34,331 nucleotides of DNA. Origin: SAR116 cluster bacterium MED-G06. GTDB lineage: Bacteria > Pseudomonadota > Alphaproteobacteria > Puniceispirillales > Puniceispirillaceae. The notes under the pieces are model-generated. The model did no database searches. It saw nothing but the letters and a program-made list of their open reading frames with translations, and had not been told where the DNA came from. The position numbers and the translations under genes were made by a program. Where the stretch lies: positions 1 through 34,331 of the forward strand of contig NTKV01000008.1 of assembly GCA_002457745.1 (NCBI GenBank), read 5' to 3'. Positions 7,867 to 16,995 of the stretch are shown piece by piece. The stretch's first letter is position 1, and each line of letters opens with the position of its first letter.

Positions 7867-10800
7867 ATGACGCCGCTGCCTTCCCGTCACGACCGAATCC
7901 ACACCATTCCGGCCGGAGTGCCCTTTGCCATGTCGCTTGCCGCTGGTATCCGGCGTCTTGCCGATGGGCCGGAGGCCTTGGCCCGCGCCACCATTCTTGT
8001 GCCCTCACGCCGGGCGGCGCAATCGCTCCGCGCCGCTTTTCTGCAAACCCTTGGTGATGGTGCGGCGCTGCTGCCACGGATCGACCCGATCGGTGATGTC
8101 GAGGAGGAATCCCCCGACATGCTGGATTTCGGCGCGGATGCGCCATCGCTTCCCCCGGCGATGGACCCGCTTCGCCGGCAGCTGTGGCTGGCCCGTCTTC
8201 TCGAAGGATTTCGCCTTGGCGATGTTGCGCCAACCCCGCCACAGGCCATGCGGCTTGCCGACTCGCTGGCGCGGCTTCTTGATTCGCTGTGCAATGCCGA
8301 CGCCACACCCGAAATGCTGCGCGATCTCCTTCCCGACAGGTTCTCGCGCCATTGGCAGGACATCCTGAAACTGCTGTCCATCCTGATCGACCGGTGGCCG
8401 GCGATCCTCGAGGAGCAGGGCGTGATTGACGCTGCCGACCGGCGCAACAGGCTGGTCAGGCTTCGCTGTGATGTCTGGCGGCAGCGGCAACCGGATGACC
8501 TGATCATCGTTGCCGGATCGACCGGTACCTTTGCGGCGACGCGCGAGCTGATTGCCTGTGTCGCCGATCTGCCAAGTGGACATGTCGTGCTGCCTGGCTT
8601 GGATCGCGGGGCAACAGGTCACTGGGATCTGGTGCGCAGCGAAAGCGGCCACCCTCAACATCAGCTCTCGGTGCTTCTCGACAGTCTCGAGGTGACACCG
8701 GAGGCGGTTCGCGACTGGCCCGCGCTTGTCGATCAGCAGGAGGTGAGCCAGCGCCGTCGGGACCTGATGCGCGAGGTGTTCAAGCCGGCGGCGCTGACTG
8801 CCGACTGGCGGCGGCTTGGCAGCACCCATCCGGAGCTTGGTCGTGATTCACTCGATGGTCTGACGATGGTTGACTGCGCCACCCGCGCTGAGGAAGCGGC
8901 CCTGGTGGCACTGGCGATGCGCGAGGTGCTGGAAACCCCGCAGCGCACCGCCGCGCTGGTGACGCCGGACAGGCAGCTTGCCGAGGCGGTGATTGCGGCA
9001 CTTCGACGGTGGCGGATCGATGTGGATGATTCTGCCGGAAGGCCGCTTACGCAATGCCCGGTTGGTGGTTACTTGCAAAGCCTTGTGACCATGCTGGCCG
9101 AGGATTTTGCGCCGGTGCCGACCCTGGCCTTCCTGAAACATCCGCTGGCATCCGGCGGGGTGCCACCAGCCATCTTCCGCGCCCGGGTGCGGACTTTGGA
9201 AATTGATGGCATCCGTGGCTATCGCCCGGCCCCGGGTCTTCAGGGGCTGCGCGACAGGCTTGCCGGGCATGAGGAACTTGCCAGCTTTTTCGATCATGCC
9301 ATCGCGGCGCCGCTGGCCGGTCTCGTCGCCGCCTGGCAGTCGCCGGCTCCCAGCCTTGCCTCGCTGGCGATCGCGCTTGGCGATGCGGCGGAGCGAATGG
9401 CGGCGCGGTCACGCGATGCTGATGGTGGTGCGGACGCGGCAGACGGGGCGCTTCATCTGTGGGCCAACGAGGATGGTGAGGCGGCGGCGATGCTGCTGGC
9501 GTCACTTACCGAACAGGGCGAAGGCTTTGCCACGGATATTGAGTCCTTTCCGCACATCATGGCCCAGCTTCTGGCCGACCGGACGGTGCGGCGCACCTGG
9601 CAGACCCACCCCCGGCTGGCCATTCTCGGCCCGGTCGAGGCGCGGATGCAGAGCGCTGACAGGCTGATCCTTGGCGGCTTCAATGAAGGCAACTGGCCAC
9701 CCCGCCCCGAGATCGACCCCTGGACCAATGGTGAGATGCGCCGCGCTGCCGGGTTGCAGCCGCATAACTGGCGTACCGGACTGAGCGCGCATGATGTCTG
9801 GATGGCCAGCTGCGCACCGGAGGTCATCATCACCCGCGCCCTTCGTGACGGTGATGCCGCGACCACGGCAAGCCGCTGGCGGCAGCGCTTTGATGCTGTC
9901 ACCAAGGCGCTGAGCATCGAGGGGGCTGTGGACCGGGGGCAGCGCTGGCGTGATGCAATGATGGCGATGACACCTGTGCCGGTGATGGTGCCGGTGACCC
10001 GGCCACGTCCGGCACCGCCGGTTGCGGCGCGTCCACGCCGCTTTTCGGCAACCGAGATTGATGACTGGATTGCCGATCCCTACAGCCTCTATGCCAAACG
10101 CATTCTGCAGCTTCGCCCGCAGGAGGATCTCGACCGGCCGATCGATGCGGCGCTTCGCGGCAATCTGGTGCATGACGCTCTTGCCGCCTTCCTCAAGGAC
10201 CACCCCGCCGGCAGTCTTCCCGAGGATGCGCTGGCGCGGCTTCGCGCGACGGCACGCCGCCTGTTCGAACCGTACTGGCAGAATCCGACGGTGCGGCATT
10301 TCTGGTGGCCGGCCTTCGAGACGATTTCCGCCTGGTTCATCGAAACCGAAGTCAACCGCCGCGCGACCATTCTGGAAAGCCATGCCGAGATCAAGGGACG
10401 GATCGAGGTCGAGGCCCCGGCGGGGCCGGTCATCTTCACGGCCCGCGCCGACAGGATCGACCGGCTGGCGGGTGGCGGTCTGGCGGTTCTCGACTACAAG
10501 ACCGGCAGGGCTCCGACAAAGGCCGCTGTCGCCAAGCGTCGACGCACCCAGCTTCTTGTGGAATCGGTGATTGCCGCGCGCGGCGGGTTCGAGGGGCTGG
10601 ACAGCGCCGTTGTCGAGGCGATGGAATATTGGCGACTGACCGGCAGGAGTGACGAGCCGGCGCAGCGTGTCGATGTGCGTCCCGATGACTGGTCGGCAGA
10701 GGATGATTTCGACATGCTGGCGCGGTTGGCGACGGATTTCGACGCGCCCACCACCGCCTATGCCAGCCTTCCTGATCCGGCCATCGGCCCGGCTTTTCCG

Positions 10801-13800
10801 CAATATGACCATCTGGCGCGTGTTGATGAATGGCGGCTTGCCGAACATGGCCGTCCGGACGCGGCGCCGGTCATGGCTGCGGCTGATCATGCCATTGTCG
10901 AGGCGCCGGGGTTCGATCCGCATGTCGCATCGGATGCGTCCAGCCGGCAGGCGGCGGCGTCCGATCCCGGAACCTCGGTCTTTGTCTCGGCGAATGCCGG
11001 CACCGGCAAGACCAAGCTGTTGACCGACCGGGTGCTGCGGCTGATGCTTCAGGGGGCGGCACCTGACAGCATTCTGTGTGTCACCTATACCCGCGCCGCG
11101 GCGGCAGAGATGCGCAACCGCATTTCGGGCAAGCTGGCGGACTGGACAGTCAGTTCCAGCGAGGCGCTGCTTGACGATCTTCGTGGGATGGGGATCGGCG
11201 TCCCCGCGCAGGAGATGCTGGGGCGGGCCCGAAGCCTGTTTGCCGAAATTCTGGACAATGATGACGGCCCGCGGGTGGAGACGGTGCATTCCTTCTGCCA
11301 GTCGGTGCTGCGCCGCTTCCCGATCGAGGCCGGCATCGTGCCGCAGGCCGAGCTTGCCGACACGTTCGAGCAGGGGCGGATGAAGGCCGAGGCGCGTGAC
11401 AATCTGCTGCGGCGCGCCGACCCGGATCTGGCACGGTTGATCGGACGGCTGGCGTCGCAGACAAGCGAGGGCAATGCCGAGACGCTTCTTGATGAACTTC
11501 TGGACAAGGAAGGACGGCTTGCCGACCCGGACATCGAGCTTCGGCTGAAGACGCATTTTGCCGAGGGGCGGGGAATCGACCCGGCGCTCGATCTGGACCA
11601 GGTGATCGAGGCGCTTGTCGCGGATCTCGACATCGAAGGGCTTCGTGCCAGCGCCGCCGCGCTGACGCAAAGCGGTGTTGCGGGTCAGATGAGGCGCGCC
11701 ACAAAGATCACTGCCTGGCTTGGTGAGGATGATGACGGGCGACGGCGGCATATTGACCGGCTGATTGCGGCGCTGTTTGGCAGCAATGGTCCGCTCAGTG
11801 AACGCAGCCTGTCGAACAAGGATATTCGCGATGCCTTCCCGCGCGTTGTCGAGGTGCAACAGACCACGCAACAGGCGTTGTCCGGGCTGATCGCGACCCG
11901 CGCGGCGCAACGCTGCCGTGACCTGACTGGCGCATTGTACGGATTTGGCCGCGCCTTTCAGGATGAATATGAAACGCTGAAGACCCGCCGCGGCCTTCTC
12001 GATTATGACGATCTGATCAGGCTGACAAATGCGATGCTTGCCGATGGCGACGCGGCGCAATGGGTTGCGTGGAAGCTTGATAACGGGGTTCATCATCTGC
12101 TTCTTGACGAGGCGCAGGATACCAGCCCGGCACAGTGGCAGCTTTTGCGCCGGCTTGGTGACGAATTCTTCGAGGCCGCCGGTGAGACCTCCGCAGATTC
12201 TGGCCCCCGCACCCTGTTTGTCGTCGGTGACTTCAAACAGTCGATCTATTCCTTTCAGGGGGCTGATCCGGTGGTGATGGGCCGGAACAGGCTGGAGCTT
12301 CATGACCGGGCCGGCACATTGGCGGCACCCTGGCGCGAGGTCGGGCTTGATGTGTCCTTCCGCTCGGCGCGACCGATCCTTGATCTTGTCAATCTGGTGG
12401 TGCCAGCGCTTGATGGCATCACAGACCCGCGCATGCCGGGATTTCAGGCACACCGGTCGGCACGCCGCGATGCTGGTGGCTTTGTCGAGGTGCTGCCGGT
12501 TGTGGCCGAGGATGAGGCACCGGTTGACCCGCCTGCCTTCGCCCCGCCGGAAATCCGTGAGCCGCGTGACGCTGCGGCACAGTCGGCAGCGAAGCTTGCT
12601 GAAATGCTGTCAGAGTGGATCGGTCAGCGCAGACTTCCCTCTGGTCGGCTGATGCGGGCTGGTGATGTCATGGTGCTGCTGCGATCGCGCGGGCGATATC
12701 ACCGGCTGTTGCTGGCGGCGCTGCAGCAGGCCGGCATTCCGGTGGCCGGTGCCGACAGGATGAAGCTGGAGGACCAGATCGAGATCCAGGACCTTCTTGC
12801 GCTTGGTGATGTCATGCTTCTTCCCGAGGATGACTTGCAGCTGGCGGCGGTGTTGAAATCGCCCCTCATCGGCATTGATGAGGAGACGTTGTTCACCCTG
12901 GCGCATGATCGTGGTGGCAGGAGCCTTCATGCCTGTCTGATGGCGCATGCTGGCGGTGACAGCGCGCTTGGCAGGGTGGCAGACCGGGTGATCCGGCTTC
13001 GTGAGCTTGCCGAGGGCCAGTCGGTGTTCGGCTTCTACAGCAGCGTGCTGATCGAGGCGCGCCAGGATTTCCGGCGGCGTCTCGGCGCGGCGGTGGATGA
13101 AACGCTGGATCATTTCCTCACACTGGCGCAGGCGTTCGGCAGTGCTGGCGGTGTGTCGCTGACCGGCTTTCTGGCGCAGCTTCGCGGCAGCGGCGGTGAG
13201 GTGCGACGCGACATGGATAGCGATGGTGCCGATCAGGTGCGTGTGATGACCATTCATGGCGCCAAGGGTCTGGAGGCGCCGGTGGTGGTGCTTCCCGATA
13301 TGCTGGCACCGGTCTCGCGCATTCCCGAACAGCTTGTCCGCGACCCGCAGAGTGGATTTGTCTATTGGGCCCCGGGCGGGGTGCGCCCCGACTTTGTCTC
13401 CGAGGCCCGCGACAGGGCCCGTGAACGCGAGGATGAGGAGGAGAACCGGCTTCTCTATGTTGCGCTGACCCGGGCCCGCGACGGCATTGTCATCGGTGGC
13501 TGGCAGGCACAGCATCGCCGGCGGCTTGAGGCAAGCCACTATGAACGTCTTCATGCGGCGGTGTCCGGCATGGAGGGAGTCGAGGCGGATGCGGACGGCA
13601 CCCTTCGGCTCAACACCGAGGGTGCTCTGCCAGCAGGAAATCAGGGGCTGCCGGTGCCACCCCCGGTCGAAGACAGCCGGCCGGTGCCGGACTGGCTGTT
13701 CCGCGATGCGCCAGAAGAACCGCGCCCGCCACGCCCGCTTCGCCCGTCACAGCCGGATGGCCGGGCCCAGACTGCGCGCGCCCCGGGAAGCCGTCTTGCC

Positions 13801-14301
13801 GCTTCGCGTGCGCTGGCCCGTGGGCGGCTGGCGCACCGGTTGTTCGAGGTGCTGCCGATGATCGAGCCGGCCCGGCGGAGTGCTGTTCGTGATGCGATGC
13901 TTGCGGCGCAGGTGGATGTGCCGGCTGACCAGGCAGCGCAACTGGCGGCTGAGGTCGAAGCGGTGATGGATCTTGCCGCACTCGCGCCGGTGTTCGGACC
14001 CGATGCGCTTGCCGAAATATCCGTCAGCGGGGTGATTGACGGCATCGGTGTTGCCGGCCAGATCGACAGGCTTCATGTCGACGAAACACGCGTCCTTGTC
14101 GCCGATTTCAAGACTGGTCCGCGTCCGTCGCAGACGCCACTGGACTATGTCAGACAGATGGCGCTCTATGCAGCGCTGCTGGAACAGATCTATCCGGGGC
14201 GTCAGGTCACCACCTGGCTTGTCTGGACCGAGGCCTGTGCCATAGAAGAGCTGGACAGGACCGCGCGCGCAGCGGCGCTGGCACCGGCAACATCTGTCTG
14301 A
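7867..14301 (+). CDS. addBA: AddB-AddA fusion: helicase-nuclease for double-strand break repair
   Basis: One uninterrupted 2144-residue frame encodes both subunits of the AddAB recombination enzyme, normally two genes. Residues 1-995 are alphaproteobacterial AddB: ILVPSRRAAQSLRAAFLQ near the N-terminus, the inactivated-helicase body, a RecB-type nuclease with FSATEIDDWIADPYSLYAKR and LDYKTG (Asp876, Lys878), and the AddB terminal block HLARVDEW (982-989). About 40 residues of linker follow. AddA begins near 1003: Walker A ANAGTGKTK (Lys1048), CVTYTRAAAAEM, motif II LLLDEAQDTSPAQW (1411-1424), VVGDFKQSIYSFQGADP, VMTIHGAKGLEAPVVV, motif VI LLYVALTRARDG, and a second nuclease with VADFKTG (Asp2080, Lys2082). 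Both halves are full length. The AddB half has no cysteine cluster around its nuclease, so the Fe-S staple of Bacillus AddB is absent. A TATAGT box at 7855-7860 sits just before the start. Confidence 0.93.
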   Translation: MTPLPSRHDRIHTIPAGVPFAMSLAAGIRRLADGPEALARATILVPSRRAAQSLRAAFLQTLGDGAALLPRIDPIGDVEEESPDMLDFGADAPSLPPAMDPLRRQLWLARLLEGFRLGDVAPTPPQAMRLADSLARLLDSLCNADATPEMLRDLLPDRFSRHWQDILKLLSILIDRWPAILEEQGVIDAADRRNRLVRLRCDVWRQRQPDDLIIVAGSTGTFAATRELIACVADLPSGHVVLPGLDRGATGHWDLVRSESGHPQHQLSVLLDSLEVTPEAVRDWPALVDQQEVSQRRRDLMREVFKPAALTADWRRLGSTHPELGRDSLDGLTMVDCATRAEEAALVALAMREVLETPQRTAALVTPDRQLAEAVIAALRRWRIDVDDSAGRPLTQCPVGGYLQSLVTMLAEDFAPVPTLAFLKHPLASGGVPPAIFRARVRTLEIDGIRGYRPAPGLQGLRDRLAGHEELASFFDHAIAAPLAGLVAAWQSPAPSLASLAIALGDAAERMAARSRDADGGADAADGALHLWANEDGEAAAMLLASLTEQGEGFATDIESFPHIMAQLLADRTVRRTWQTHPRLAILGPVEARMQSADRLILGGFNEGNWPPRPEIDPWTNGEMRRAAGLQPHNWRTGLSAHDVWMASCAPEVIITRALRDGDAATTASRWRQRFDAVTKALSIEGAVDRGQRWRDAMMAMTPVPVMVPVTRPRPAPPVAARPRRFSATEIDDWIADPYSLYAKRILQLRPQEDLDRPIDAALRGNLVHDALAAFLKDHPAGSLPEDALARLRATARRLFEPYWQNPTVRHFWWPAFETISAWFIETEVNRRATILESHAEIKGRIEVEAPAGPVIFTARADRIDRLAGGGLAVLDYKTGRAPTKAAVAKRRRTQLLVESVIAARGGFEGLDSAVVEAMEYWRLTGRSDEPAQRVDVRPDDWSAEDDFDMLARLATDFDAPTTAYASLPDPAIGPAFPQYDHLARVDEWRLAEHGRPDAAPVMAAADHAIVEAPGFDPHVASDASSRQAAASDPGTSVFVSANAGTGKTKLLTDRVLRLMLQGAAPDSILCVTYTRAAAAEMRNRISGKLADWTVSSSEALLDDLRGMGIGVPAQEMLGRARSLFAEILDNDDGPRVETVHSFCQSVLRRFPIEAGIVPQAELADTFEQGRMKAEARDNLLRRADPDLARLIGRLASQTSEGNAETLLDELLDKEGRLADPDIELRLKTHFAEGRGIDPALDLDQVIEALVADLDIEGLRASAAALTQSGVAGQMRRATKITAWLGEDDDGRRRHIDRLIAALFGSNGPLSERSLSNKDIRDAFPRVVEVQQTTQQALSGLIATRAAQRCRDLTGALYGFGRAFQDEYETLKTRRGLLDYDDLIRLTNAMLADGDAAQWVAWKLDNGVHHLLLDEAQDTSPAQWQLLRRLGDEFFEAAGETSADSGPRTLFVVGDFKQSIYSFQGADPVVMGRNRLELHDRAGTLAAPWREVGLDVSFRSARPILDLVNLVVPALDGITDPRMPGFQAHRSARRDAGGFVEVLPVVAEDEAPVDPPAFAPPEIREPRDAAAQSAAKLAEMLSEWIGQRRLPSGRLMRAGDVMVLLRSRGRYHRLLLAALQQAGIPVAGADRMKLEDQIEIQDLLALGDVMLLPEDDLQLAAVLKSPLIGIDEETLFTLAHDRGGRSLHACLMAHAGGDSALGRVADRVIRLRELAEGQSVFGFYSSVLIEARQDFRRRLGAAVDETLDHFLTLAQAFGSAGGVSLTGFLAQLRGSGGEVRRDMDSDGADQVRVMTIHGAKGLEAPVVVLPDMLAPVSRIPEQLVRDPQSGFVYWAPGGVRPDFVSEARDRAREREDEEENRLLYVALTRARDGIVIGGWQAQHRRRLEASHYERLHAAVSGMEGVEADADGTLRLNTEGALPAGNQGLPVPPPVEDSRPVPDWLFRDAPEEPRPPRPLRPSQPDGRAQTARAPGSRLAASRALARGRLAHRLFEVLPMIEPARRSAVRDAMLAAQVDVPADQAAQLAAEVEAVMDLAALAPVFGPDALAEISVSGVIDGIGVAGQIDRLHVDETRVLVADFKTGPRPSQTPLDYVRQMALYAALLEQIYPGRQVTTWLVWTEACAIEELDRTARAAALAPATSV

Positions 14302-14315
14302 CCTGAAGGGCCGGG

Positions 14316-14344
14316 TTGACGGAGGCGGGTCCTCCTCCTACCTT
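14316..14344 (+). promoter_or_regulatory. Probable sigma-70 promoter for trxA
   Basis: TTGACG (14316-14321), a 17-base spacer and TACCTT (14339-14344) lie between the addBA stop and trxA, predicting a start near 14351 and a leader of about 50 bases. The spacer contains a GGAGG/CCTCC inverted repeat, and a 6-bp AACGGC/GCCGTT hairpin follows in the leader. Confidence 0.45.
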
Positions 14345-14399
14345 CAGATAACGGCGCTGCGGTGCCGTTCTCTCATGCGCTACACAAGGGACCATCACC

Positions 14400-14723
14400 A
14401 TGGCGACAACCAAAACCACCGACAGTGACTTTTCTGCCGACGTCCTCAATGCGGACAAGCCGGTTCTGGTTGATTTCTGGGCAGAATGGTGCGGCCCATG
14501 CAAGGCCATCGGCCCAGCCCTTGAAGAGCTAAGCGATGTTCACGGTGAGGCGATCTCGATCGTCAAACTGAATATCGATGAAAACCCGCTGACCCCTCAG
14601 CAATATAATGTGCGGGGCATCCCGACGCTGCTGATCTTCAAGGGCGGCGAGGTTGTTGCCGAGAAAATCGGCGCTGTGCCGAAGTCGCAGCTCGAGTCCT
14701 GGATCACCAACAGCATCGGCTGA
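14400..14723 (+). CDS. trxA: Thioredoxin
   Basis: Cytoplasmic dithiol-disulfide oxidoreductase. The redox site FWAEWCGPCK has Cys31 and Cys34, followed by the conserved RGIPTLLIFKGGE loop with cis-Pro and the terminal helix; 107 aa is the standard length, and no signal peptide is seen, so it is the general thioredoxin. AAGGGA lies about 8 bases before ATG 14400. Its position directly after addA is the usual alphaproteobacterial order. It converges on folC with only 25 bases between the two stop codons. Confidence 0.96.
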   Translation: MATTKTTDSDFSADVLNADKPVLVDFWAEWCGPCKAIGPALEELSDVHGEAISIVKLNIDENPLTPQQYNVRGIPTLLIFKGGEVVAEKIGAVPKSQLESWITNSIG

Positions 14724-14748
14724 TCCGGCATAGACTCCGCCGATATGC

Positions 14749-16080
14749 TTAGTCTGGCAGCGTGCCGTTGGCTGCCAGCACATGGCCGGCAAGATAAAGC
14801 GATCCACAGATCATCACCGGACCATCCGGCGTGGCCGAGCCATCCCCGATGGCTTGCAGGGCGCCGGTGACCGAGGGGGCCGGTCGGGCGCCGGCAAAAA
14901 CCGTGTCTGCGTCTCTGGCCAGTGCCTCGGCACTCAGGCTGGCTGGCTGGTCAGGGATCGTGACGCACTGGATGGACGCTGCCTGTGACGCGATCTGGCG
15001 CAGAAATTCGGCTGCTGGCCGCGTGTCGAGGGCACCACAGATGAAATGCCATTTAACCGGGACATCGCCGGGATAAAGCCGGGGAAGGGCTGCTGCCAGC
15101 GCCGCTGCCCCATGGGCATTATGGGCCCCGTCGATCCAGACAGGCTGGTCCAGCAACTGGGTCAGCTTTCCCTCCGGAAGACGCTGCAGCCGCCCCGGCC
15201 AGACGGCCCGTGCCACGCCATCTGCAAGTGCCTTGGTGCCAATGCGGGGCATCACTGTGGTCAGCGCTGCGGCGGCAAGTGCGGCGTTGGCCTGCTGGTG
15301 CGCGCCGCGCAACGCCGGGGCAGGCAGACGTACCCAGCCATGATCCAGAGCGATGCTGATGCCGCCATCATCGCTGGCGGACCAGTTGATATCATGGCCC
15401 ATGACACGAAGCTTTGCGCCAATGCTGGCAGCGTGCCCGGCAAGGGCGGCATGCGCGGCGTCACTCTGTGCCGCAGCAAGGCAGGGGGTGTCCGGTCGCA
15501 TGATGCCGGCCTTCTGCCCGGCAATGCCGGCAAGGTCGCTTCCCAGAAAATGTTCATGGTCGCTCGCGATCGGGGTGATCACGGTAGCGGCCGGGCGGTC
15601 CAGGACATTGGTGGAATCCAGCGCCCCGCCAAGTCCGGTTTCGAGAAGCAGCAGATCAGCCTCGATCCGGGAAAAGGCAAGGAAGGCCGCGGCGGTGGTG
15701 ACTTCAAAAAAGGTGACCGGCATGTCGCCATTGGCGGTCTCGACCTCTTCCAGCAGATCGGCGAGGGCGCCGTCGGAGATCAGCGTGCCGGCCAGACGAA
15801 TTCGCTCATTGAACCGGCAGAGATGCGGCGAGGCATAGACATGGACGCGCAATCCGGCGGCCTCGGCCATGGCACGCATGAGGGCAATTACCGAGCCCTT
15901 GCCGTTGGTGCCGGCGACATGGATCACGGGTGGCAGCCGGTGATGCGGATTGCCAAGACGGGCCAGGAGGTCGCGCGTGCGATCCAGCCCGAGATCGATC
16001 AGTTTCGGATGAAGCGCGGCAAGCCGGTCAAGAGCGGCGGCGGCGCGCGCACCGTCATCGGCGCGCCCGCGTGCCGGCAT
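14749..16080 (-). CDS. folC: Folylpolyglutamate / dihydrofolate synthase
   Basis: Adds glutamate to dihydropteroate and folates. The Mur-ligase-type ATP site is VIHVAGTNGKGSVIAL, preceded by LGLDRTRDLLARLGNP. Next comes ASPHLCRFNERIRLAG, LLLETGLGGALDSTNV and ITPIASDHEHFLG. The C-terminal domain has WIDGAHNAHGAAALA. Length, 443 aa, is normal for the bifunctional bacterial enzyme. The start codon shares one base with the accD stop (TGATG on the minus strand), so translation is probably coupled, and it is the last gene of the minus-strand run. Confidence 0.95.
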   Translation of the reverse strand: MPARGRADDGARAAAALDRLAALHPKLIDLGLDRTRDLLARLGNPHHRLPPVIHVAGTNGKGSVIALMRAMAEAAGLRVHVYASPHLCRFNERIRLAGTLISDGALADLLEEVETANGDMPVTFFEVTTAAAFLAFSRIEADLLLLETGLGGALDSTNVLDRPAATVITPIASDHEHFLGSDLAGIAGQKAGIMRPDTPCLAAAQSDAAHAALAGHAASIGAKLRVMGHDINWSASDDGGISIALDHGWVRLPAPALRGAHQQANAALAAAALTTVMPRIGTKALADGVARAVWPGRLQRLPEGKLTQLLDQPVWIDGAHNAHGAAALAAALPRLYPGDVPVKWHFICGALDTRPAAEFLRQIASQAASIQCVTIPDQPASLSAEALARDADTVFAGARPAPSVTGALQAIGDGSATPDGPVMICGSLYLAGHVLAANGTLPD

Positions 16081-16949
16081 CAGGCGGCTCTTGTGGCCTT
16101 GCGCTGGCCCATCAGGAAGCCAAGGACGCGTTCCAGATACTCGGGCTGCTCGGCGCGTGGCACAACGCAGTCAACCATGCCGTGATCCTGAAGATATTCG
16201 GCGGTCTGGAAATTCTCCGGAAGCTTCTCGCGCACCGTCTCCTCAATCACCCGGCGGCCGGCAAAGCCAATGATCGCGCCGGGTTCGGCGATCTGCAGAT
16301 CACCAAGCATGGCGAAGGAGGCGGTGACACCGCCGGTGGTCGGATGCGCCAGCAGCACGATATGGGGCAGACCCGCATCGCGCACTTTGTCGACAGCCAG
16401 AATGGTGCGCGGAAGCTGCATCAGCGACAGCACGCCTTCCTGCATCCGTGCGCCGCCGGTGGAGGGAACGGTGATCAGCGCGGCGTCGTGGGCCACAGCC
16501 GCCTCGGCGGCGGCAATGATGCCGTTTCCGACCATGCGGCCCATCGATCCTCCCATGAAGCGGAAGTCAAAGGCGGCCATCACTGCCTTCTGTCCGCCGA
16601 TGGTGCCATGCGCCACCGCGATGGCGTCATTCAGGCCAGTCTTGGCGCGGGTGTCCTTCAGCCTGTCGGCGTATTTACGGGAATCGCGAAACTTCAGAGG
16701 ATCGTCGACAATGGCGCCAAGTTCCACACGCTCGAACACGCTCTTGTCGAAGGTCATCGCGAAGCGCGCCTCCGGCGGCAGCGGGCTATGGTTGCCACAG
16801 GTCGAGCAGCAGTTGTTCGCCTGCTCGAATTCACGATGAAAGATCATCTGACCGCAGGATTTGCACTTCACCCACAGATTGTCAGGAACATCATTGGTGG
16901 TAACAAGCGCCTTGATTTTCGGCAGCACCGCGTTGGTGATCCAGTTCAT
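16080..16949 (-). CDS. accD: Acetyl-CoA carboxylase carboxyltransferase subunit beta
   Basis: AccD with AccA transfers CO2 from biotin to acetyl-CoA to make malonyl-CoA, the first committed step in fatty acid synthesis. The N-terminus has the zinc ribbon CKSCGQ and CSTCGNH spaced as in E. coli AccD, followed by the crotonase-like core with GGQKAVMAAFDFRFMGGSMG, PSTGGARMQEG and HPTTGGVTASFA, where Gly-Gly pairs form the oxyanion hole. The 289 aa length is usual. It lies 46 bases after trpA and overlaps folC by one base. The trpA-accD-folC order is a common alphaproteobacterial arrangement. Confidence 0.96.
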   Translation of the reverse strand: MNWITNAVLPKIKALVTTNDVPDNLWVKCKSCGQMIFHREFEQANNCCSTCGNHSPLPPEARFAMTFDKSVFERVELGAIVDDPLKFRDSRKYADRLKDTRAKTGLNDAIAVAHGTIGGQKAVMAAFDFRFMGGSMGRMVGNGIIAAAEAAVAHDAALITVPSTGGARMQEGVLSLMQLPRTILAVDKVRDAGLPHIVLLAHPTTGGVTASFAMLGDLQIAEPGAIIGFAGRRVIEETVREKLPENFQTAEYLQDHGMVDCVVPRAEQPEYLERVLGFLMGQRKATRAA

Positions 16950-16995
16950 CCTTCAGGTCCTCATCCAGTCGGCACAGACGCCACAATGGCGGGTG

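Noticed and set aside
9502-12453. 983-codon open frame on the minus strand across addBA
   Set aside because: Antisense shadow of a high-GC gene; composition is rich in Arg, Gly and His with no domain, no ribosome site and no fit to neighbours.
15046-16185. 379-codon plus-strand frame over folC/accD
   Set aside because: Antisense to two certain genes, with no family resemblance.
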